Below are positions 54,941-60,000 of a DNA stretch of 60,000 nt, one piece after another (position 1 is the first letter of the stretch; each line of letters begins with the position of its first letter). Origin of the DNA: Tubulanus polymorphus. Taxonomy: Eukaryota > Nemertea > Palaeonemertea > Tubulaniformes > Tubulanidae. The position numbers and the translations under genes were made by a program. The stretch is taken from contig NC_134028.1 of NCBI RefSeq assembly GCF_964204645.1, positions 14,561,263 to 14,621,262 on the forward strand. The letters are read 5' to 3'. The notes beneath the pieces were generated by a model, which worked only from the letters and a program-made list of their open reading frames with translations, did not search any database and was not told the DNA's origin.

Positions 54941-55440
54941 CTCTTAGTTTTTGTTTTATGAATTTCTAAAAAAACATGGAAATCCTGGCAAAGCGCAGCA
55001 TTTCCTGAAATAGGCCTGGCAGGCAGAGATAATTCCAATCTCGACTTTTATTGGTTAGAGTCGGGAATCGCTCATTACATTTCACATCCTCAAAGAGTAT
55101 CTTCAATATATCTTCTGATCTTAACTGTGTCACTCTAAATAGAACTATACCCCAAACTATAGCGTGAGTAGAGTTTTCACTATAGTATCTCAGTATGTTT
55201 ATATTGTCACGTATCACTGCAAATCTGAAGCATATGTTGCTACAGTGTATTTATAACAGGGAATCTGGCAAGCGATCTCAAAATGGTCACATTTGAATAG
55301 TTGACTGGAACGATGTGTTTAGGGAGTAGCTGTTATGGTATGAGTTACTATCACTAAGTCACTGTTTAGAGGCGGGTTAGATGCCTTCACTGCTAGTGTG
55401 CACGATCGAAACCAGATGTTTAAAAATGGTCACTTTTCAA
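54941..55440. other. Interior and right inner TIR of the long-TIR element
   Basis: No gene. From about 55335 the sequence is inverted relative to 51700-51790 (GAGTTACTATCAC, CTGCTAGTGTGCAC, AAACCAGATGTTT). Confidence 0.6.
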
Positions 55441-56031
55441 TACCGTATTTTCCGGCCAATAAGCCGAGGGCAGTTTTTTAGCCTAAAATACATGGATTTC
55501 ATAAAGCTTCGCCCAATAAGCCGAGGCCCTTCATCAGAGATTTTAATTCACCGATTTGTCAATTAGTTCGTCTTAATTGAGGATTTAAGAGGCTGACAGT
55601 AGCGCCCGCCGATGTGTGAGAGTGCTGTGTATACTATCATCGCCGAGTGACTGTGCTATATATAGACTCACTCAGCTGATTACTATACACACAGCCATAC
55701 ACGCAGTACGCGGCTCACTGCTGATTTGCATATATACTAATGTATGAACTGACACGTGTTATATAAATGTATACCATTGCCGCTGTGCGGTGATGGAACA
55801 ATCAAAGTAAAAATAAAATAGTTCAAAATAGATTATAATTGGTAGTAAATAATGACCTCAAATAAATATCGACCACTTTTCTTGATTTTGACGATCATTG
55901 AGAGCATTAGAGTGGCATAGATCGGGAAGTGATTTTTTATGTCAGATCGTATCCGCCCAATAAGCCGATCACGATATTTTGGGTAAAAATCTGAGGCTAG
56001 AAAATCGGCTTATTGGCCGGAAAATACGGTA
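55441..56031. mobile_element. TA-flanked MITE, TIR TACCGTATTTTCCGGCCAAT
   Basis: The left TACCGTATTTTCCGGCCAAT and the right ATTGGCCGGAAAATACGGTA are perfect inverted repeats with TA at both tips. AAGCCGAGG-type words repeat internally. It interrupts the right arm of the long-TIR element: the flanks (TTTTCAA and GTACTCTTC) are contiguous in the left arm. It is related by TIR to 16752-18536. Confidence 0.9.
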
Positions 56032-56421
56032 GTACTCTTCACTAGAAACAGCCACTATAGAAAACCAACCGAATTGAAAGGAATGCTATTTCAGAGTGAC
56101 TGTTTTGGAATGTATACTACTGGAAAAGTACCCGATATCGTTAATTGCTAATTTTTCTCAAGTGGCTGCTAAGTAAAAGTAGATGTTTGGGCTCAAAAGT
56201 GCGATAGACATGTTCTTGGATGCAGCCTTTTAAATATCAGGGCCCGGTTCCATAGTCGAGACTTAAAATAAGTCTAGTCTTAAGTCATTTTTTGTCTTAA
56301 ATCCTCTAAGACCGACTTTGCTAAGTTGGTCTTAATTTTGCGTTCCAAAGAGTGGTCTTAGTGTTGGTCTTAGTTAAGACAGTCTTAAGCCCTTTTTTAA
56401 GGACTTAAGACTGAATCCAAA

Positions 56422-58066
56422 ATGGCGGAGATTTTAAATGACAGTATCGCGCGGAAGAGATCTTTCAATTACACGACGGATGAAACTAATCTTTTAGTTA
56501 AATTAGTTAATGACAATAACGCAATTTTATCGGGTGCATTTAGCAATACTATAACCGCTAAACGAAAACGCGAAATTTAGGAAGAAATCTGCTCGAAAGT
56601 GAACGCGATCGGCGTAGCGCGAAGAACGGTCGATGAAATCAAGAAAAAGTGGAAGAATGTCAAAGGGGAGGCGAAAAAGAAATTCGTTAAACAAAACAAT
56701 TTGATTTCCAAAACCGGTGGAGGACCTCCACCCTCTGAGTTGGACCAGGCAACTCAGAACGTGATCGAATTGTGGTGTGACAATCCAACGTGGTGCGGGA
56801 TCGACGGCGTGGAAACGTTCATTCTACAAAGTAAGTTTATTGTTTCTATCTTTTTGGATTTAAATCATTCACGATTCACCATTTGTTTAAGAATGGTGAG
56901 GGTGTGGGGTGTTTGTTAGTTGTCTAGAGCTCATAGTTTGTTTGTTTTATCAGAATCAGTCTAGTCTGCCCTAACTCATTTTCGTCTGTGTGTAAACAAA
57001 GGTGACCCTGACCTAGTACGTCATCTGATCACGCACCTGCTAACTGGCGCGCACCTGCTAACTGGCAACATTTGAATCGAATCCCAAACTAATTGACTTT
57101 ATAGGAAGATTCCTACCTTGACAGCTATTGGAAGACTTATCCACATATATATCTAACTATATTCCAATCTAGCATTGCACGACTGAACTGTATCCCCGGC
57201 TAAATCCATAGCAATCGAGTATTAAACATGATTTAATAAACTCATCGTCGTAAACCGTAGTGTCAGGCGACAGCTCTTTCCCATGAAGTATATTCCCATT
57301 CTAAGCTAAATTGACGCATAGTTCGAATCCCGTAAATTCATATTGTTTCTAATTTTAGACGATGGAGCGGAGCAAATCCGAAATATTGAAGCTCCCAATG
57401 CAATACCTCTGCCCACAATTACGACAAATAATCTAGGTAAAGCTTACATATAGTTCTTTTACAGTGCTTAAATGATTCCAGTGTATTTTTTTGTTTGAAA
57501 AATAGACAAGTAGTACTAGTACGCTACATAAAACAAATTGTATTTCGAGTTATTTTTAGCTCTATTGGTATTCTCGTATGAAATTATTCAATCTTTCATG
57601 AATAAATAGTATATTCTTACCGTTAAAGGAGATGACCAAGCAAATAAAAATGTAACGCTGATTGAAACAGCTATGGGAGATGGCCCGCATGTCATAATTG
57701 AAGGAGGTAAGTATTGGAAACGTTACATACCGGTATACTGTATTCCATCTGCAACCCGACTGGGTATCTTGATATTATATACGTGTTTTTCAGGAGTAGG
57801 CCTACAGGCAGCAGAAACAGAGCAAGCTAGTTCATCTAAGGCTGATGGTAGATATTTTTTAAATGAATGAAACTTTGAAGAACTAGAATAGAACGCTTAG
57901 TTTAATATTCTATTTGATTATAGGCAACAAGAAAAAGAGAACGGCGACACAGGCATATCTCATCGAGCTTCAGATAGAGTATGTGAAAAGAAAGATGATG
58001 AAGACTGACCTCGAAATAGAAAAAATTAAAATTGAATTAAATCTACTGAAAAACCAAGAAATTTAA
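56422..58066 (+). pseudogene. Harbinger MYB/SANT-like accessory protein, five exons, one TAG
   Basis: The DNA-binding partner that brings the transposase to the element ends and the nucleus. Exons: 56422-56830, 57359-57436, 57629-57706, 57794-57847, 57924-58066. All introns are GT-AG in phase 1 and give one frame of about 253 residues. The N-terminus MAEILNDSIARKRSFNYTTD begins a trihelix/MYB-SANT domain that continues as RTVDEIKKKWKNVKGEAKKK. The C-terminus is a charged helix (MKTDLEIEKIKIELNLLKNQ). Codon 53 (56578-56580) is TAG just after KRKREI, where a Trp is expected in the helix. It is otherwise intact. It converges with the transposase; the stop codons are about 130 bp apart. Confidence 0.88.
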
Positions 58067-58196
58067 ATTTAATCAAGTTGCCAATTAACATATTGTTATT
58101 GTTATGATTTATTTAATGTTTAACTCTTTGAATTTATATTACCATACGATACATGTTATAAATATTCTCAAAAAATATATATTTGAGGTTAAATAT

Positions 58197-59380
58197 TTAC
58201 AAAAAATATTCTTGAACAATGTGATTTCTTGTTTCTTGCCCGCGATTTCCAAGTACTTCACGAACAGCCTCTTGTTCTGGCAAATCGACTTCAAAGTTTT
58301 CATCAAAATCTAAAGGTTCATTCAAGTTGATCGCTATATTATGCTAAACCGCGCACGCCGAAAATATCTTACAAACTTTTTCTGGCTCCATACGAATTTC
58401 GCCATGAAGACAGTGGAAACGACGCTTCAACACTCCAAATGTTCTTTCAATGAGGCTACGAGTCATCTTATGAGCCCTATTATAACTTTCTTCGGACCTG
58501 TCTCCGGGCTGATGAAATGGGGTCATCAAGTACGGTTTTAATGAATAGCCGGTATCTCCCAAAACCAGTCCATTTCTCAATCCTCCGATTGCAGGATTTC
58601 CCTCAAAATACCTATTATACGTAGGATATTTAGTCAAATCACCTCACAATTCTACATTACAATTCTTGAAAATGTGAAACTTACCTCCCGATTTGTGAAG
58701 TTCGCAGGATATGGCTATCGTGAGTGGCTCCTGGCGAGCGCGCTACTACATTAGTAAAACGACCTAGAAAATATCAATTTTCTATGAATCAATATTTCTT
58801 TGATTAACTTCGGATTGACGAAAATATGAATATGCCAATAATTTGGTGAGGGTTTACCTTTGTTGTCACAAACAGCTTGAATATTCAATGAATGATACCG
58901 CTTGCGGTTTACGTAGTCATTTTCGTGATGATGTGGTCTTTGTATTCGGATGTGTGTACAGTCGATGCACCCAATAACTGATGGAAAATGGGCTATGTCA
59001 TAGAATCCTTGCATTATCTCGCGCTTTGTATTTTCGTCGGTTGGCCATCTTACAAATCTTGGTATTTGGTCAACGATTGCATTTGTTACTCGAGTTATTA
59101 TGCGTGAAACGGAACCCTTCGCTATACCAAAAGTATCCCCAATTACTTGCAGAAAATGCCCTGTGGCATAAAACCGAAGCGCGATTAAAATCTGCCAAAC
59201 TACTGAGATTGGTTTCCCTCTTTCGTTATCCTGCATAGGCGTCAACGCGTCTCCGAATGTTCTCACAAGAAAATCGATGCCCTCTGGCCTGAATCGAAAC
59301 CGTTCTTTCAACTCATCAGCGGTAAAAACCTCTAATGGGTTACCTAACCGACGAAATTCTCTTTCTTTTCGAGCTGGCAA
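58197..59380 (-). pseudogene. Harbinger transposase (HARBI1-like), three exons, one TAG
   Basis: DDE transposase of the DDE_Tnp_4 family. Exons (minus strand): 59380-58858, 58763-58685, 58642-58197. Exon 1 carries the helical N-terminal part (GDTFGIAKGSVSRIITRVTN) and the first catalytic Asp in IGCIDCTHIRI. Exon 2 has ARSPGATHDSHILRTSQIG with the second Asp. Exon 3 has LVLGDTGYSLKPYLMTPFHQ, then SLIERTFGVLKRRFHCL with the Glu. A TAG at 58344-58346 follows FSACAV, where Leu is usual (CAVLHN-type block), and open sequence continues to a TAA at 58197. The phase from exon 2 to exon 3 is off by one with the best splice sites, so a one-base change is likely there. No ATG was found at the start: the frame reaches a TTG at 59380, inside the right terminus, so the first exon may be incomplete. 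Confidence 0.88.
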
Positions 59381-59401
59381 AAACTATGGAACCGGCCCCT
59401 G

Positions 59402-60000
59402 GTGCATTTGGTAAAAGAATATAGAATATTGTTAAACTAACTGTTAGAAACCTGCAGCAAAATCGCTGGGAGTAATGAAATTATTTGTACTTGATTTGAT
59501 TCTAATGGTAAGGAGAAACTCGCAGCGGATGCGCGGAGCTATGATGTAAAGACACACGTTGATTCATCGATCTTTACAGCTCAACAGTGCTTTTGATATT
59601 TAGAGTAGTTAATATTCTGTGGATCGGTAAAGTGTACTGGTGAAGAAATGGGTAATTGTTAAAATTACTGTTTGAAGATCACTGCTGAATGTGGAGTCTT
59701 GCGGTAAAAAATGTGTTTATTTATACTTGAATTGATAATCGAAGTGACGAGCAGCCTGCGGTGGATTTTGGGACGACGACTCAGAAAAACGTGTCGCCTC
59801 ATTGAATGGGGCCTAATTTTCTATGTTAATGGCCCGACAGTGCTTTCATCAGAATACCGACGGAGTATTTGTAGATCGAAGTGAGCTAAAGGATATCATA
59901 CGGATAGTATCGGAAACGGTATCATTTATGTTCTTTCGACGAAAATAGTGTGGAAAAGGGAAATAAAGAATAAATCACGTGAATATCAATAGGGTTTTTT
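59402..60000 (+). repeat. Repeat family X, copy 3, part 3 (runs off the window)
   Basis: After a short unmatched stretch, AAACTAACTGTTAGAAACCTG matches 32838 onward and continues (GATTCATCGATCTTTACAGC, CGAAGTGACGAGCAGCCTGC) to the window end, stopping just inside the terminal hairpin. Confidence 0.85.

Larger units (their letters stand above)
51493..56230. mobile_element. Long-terminal-inverted-repeat element, 4.7 kb, class unknown
   Basis: AAAGGCTGAATCCAAGAACA at 51493 pairs with TTCTTGGATGCAGCCTTT ending at 56230. The inverted similarity extends about 300 bp inward (51493-51790 against about 55335-56230, the latter split by the TA element at 55441-56031). It contains a LINE RT fragment, a TTCGAA-rich segment and a family X copy. 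No transposase belonging to it was recognised, and no clear target duplication is visible. Confidence 0.78.
56238..59401. mobile_element. Harbinger element with two convergent genes, 3.16 kb
   Basis: The left CAGGGCCCGGTTCCATAG and the right CTATGGAACCGGCCCCTG are inverted with one mismatch. Inside are a MYB/SANT-like gene on the + strand and a DDE transposase gene on the - strand, the two-protein organisation of PIF/Harbinger transposons. Both genes keep their introns, and each has a single internal TAG. I see no clean 3-bp target duplication. Confidence 0.92.

Noticed and set aside
56232-59405. Three-base target duplication of the Harbinger element (CAG/CTG)
   Set aside because: CAG on the left and CTG on the right are inverted, not direct, so they belong to the TIR; no direct 3-bp duplication was visible.
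51253-60000. Direct or inverted segmental duplication of the whole 51-56 kb region
   Set aside because: The inverted similarity is confined to the arms of one element and to separate family X copies; the interiors differ.
1-60000. CRISPR array, prophage or bacterial operon
   Set aside because: No regularly spaced short repeats with unique spacers and no prokaryotic gene organisation; introns and eukaryotic transposons throughout.

Overview
This is eukaryotic, AT-rich, intron- and repeat-dense DNA from an animal. A sphingosine kinase with typical GT-AG introns, the many TAGGCCTA-type words, and the mix of DIRS, Ty3/Gypsy, BEL/Pao, Harbinger, hAT and MULE-like elements suggest a marine invertebrate deuterostome (echinoderm or hemichordate). 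That placement is inference. There is no bacterial-style operon, rRNA, functional tRNA or CRISPR array.

One host gene is recognisable: four consecutive exons of a sphingosine kinase on the + strand (7050-7193, 13856-13950, 14031-14146, 35946-36166). Their splice phases agree and they cover the diacylglycerol-kinase-like catalytic core. The upstream and downstream exons were not found. The intron between the last two exons is 21.8 kb and is full of transposons.

Layout: 0.2-1.05 kb hAT relic; 3.5-4.24 kb repeat family A carrying CTCF-like motifs; 4.4-5.7 kb relic with a YqaJ-type exonuclease and a DDE transposase (ISL2EU-like); 7-14 kb first kinase exons with MITEs and a tRNA-derived SINE; 16.75-18.54 kb TA-flanked element with a MULE-like element (perfect 9-bp target duplication) inside it; 18.9-19.3 kb second hAT relic; 20.6-21.8 kb two exons of an RPA1-like gene (- strand) next to family A; 21.8-31.5 kb two family A copies in opposite orientation, the second split by a 7.48 kb Ty3/Gypsy element (- strand, PNMA-like Gag); 32.3-33.45 kb repeat family X; 35.9-36.2 kb fourth kinase exon; 37.1-41.8 kb a DIRS retrotransposon with Gag, RT/RNase H and tyrosine recombinase; 42-47.6 kb dispersed and tandem repeats and a BEL/Pao relic.

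From 47.8 kb to the end, a single family X copy is broken by three insertions: a 3.25 kb MULE-like element (48.0-51.25 kb), a 4.7 kb long-terminal-inverted-repeat element (51.5-56.2 kb) with further insertions inside it, and a 3.16 kb two-gene Harbinger element (56.24-59.4 kb). The Harbinger copy has one internal TAG in each gene.

Almost all transposon genes here are broken by stops, frameshifts or deletions. The points most worth a second look are the periodic CTCF-like motifs in family A, the exonuclease-transposase pair, the RPA1-like fragment, the long-inverted-repeat elements with no identified transposase, and the insertion chronology at 47.8-60 kb. All calls come from reading the sequence; no database search was run.
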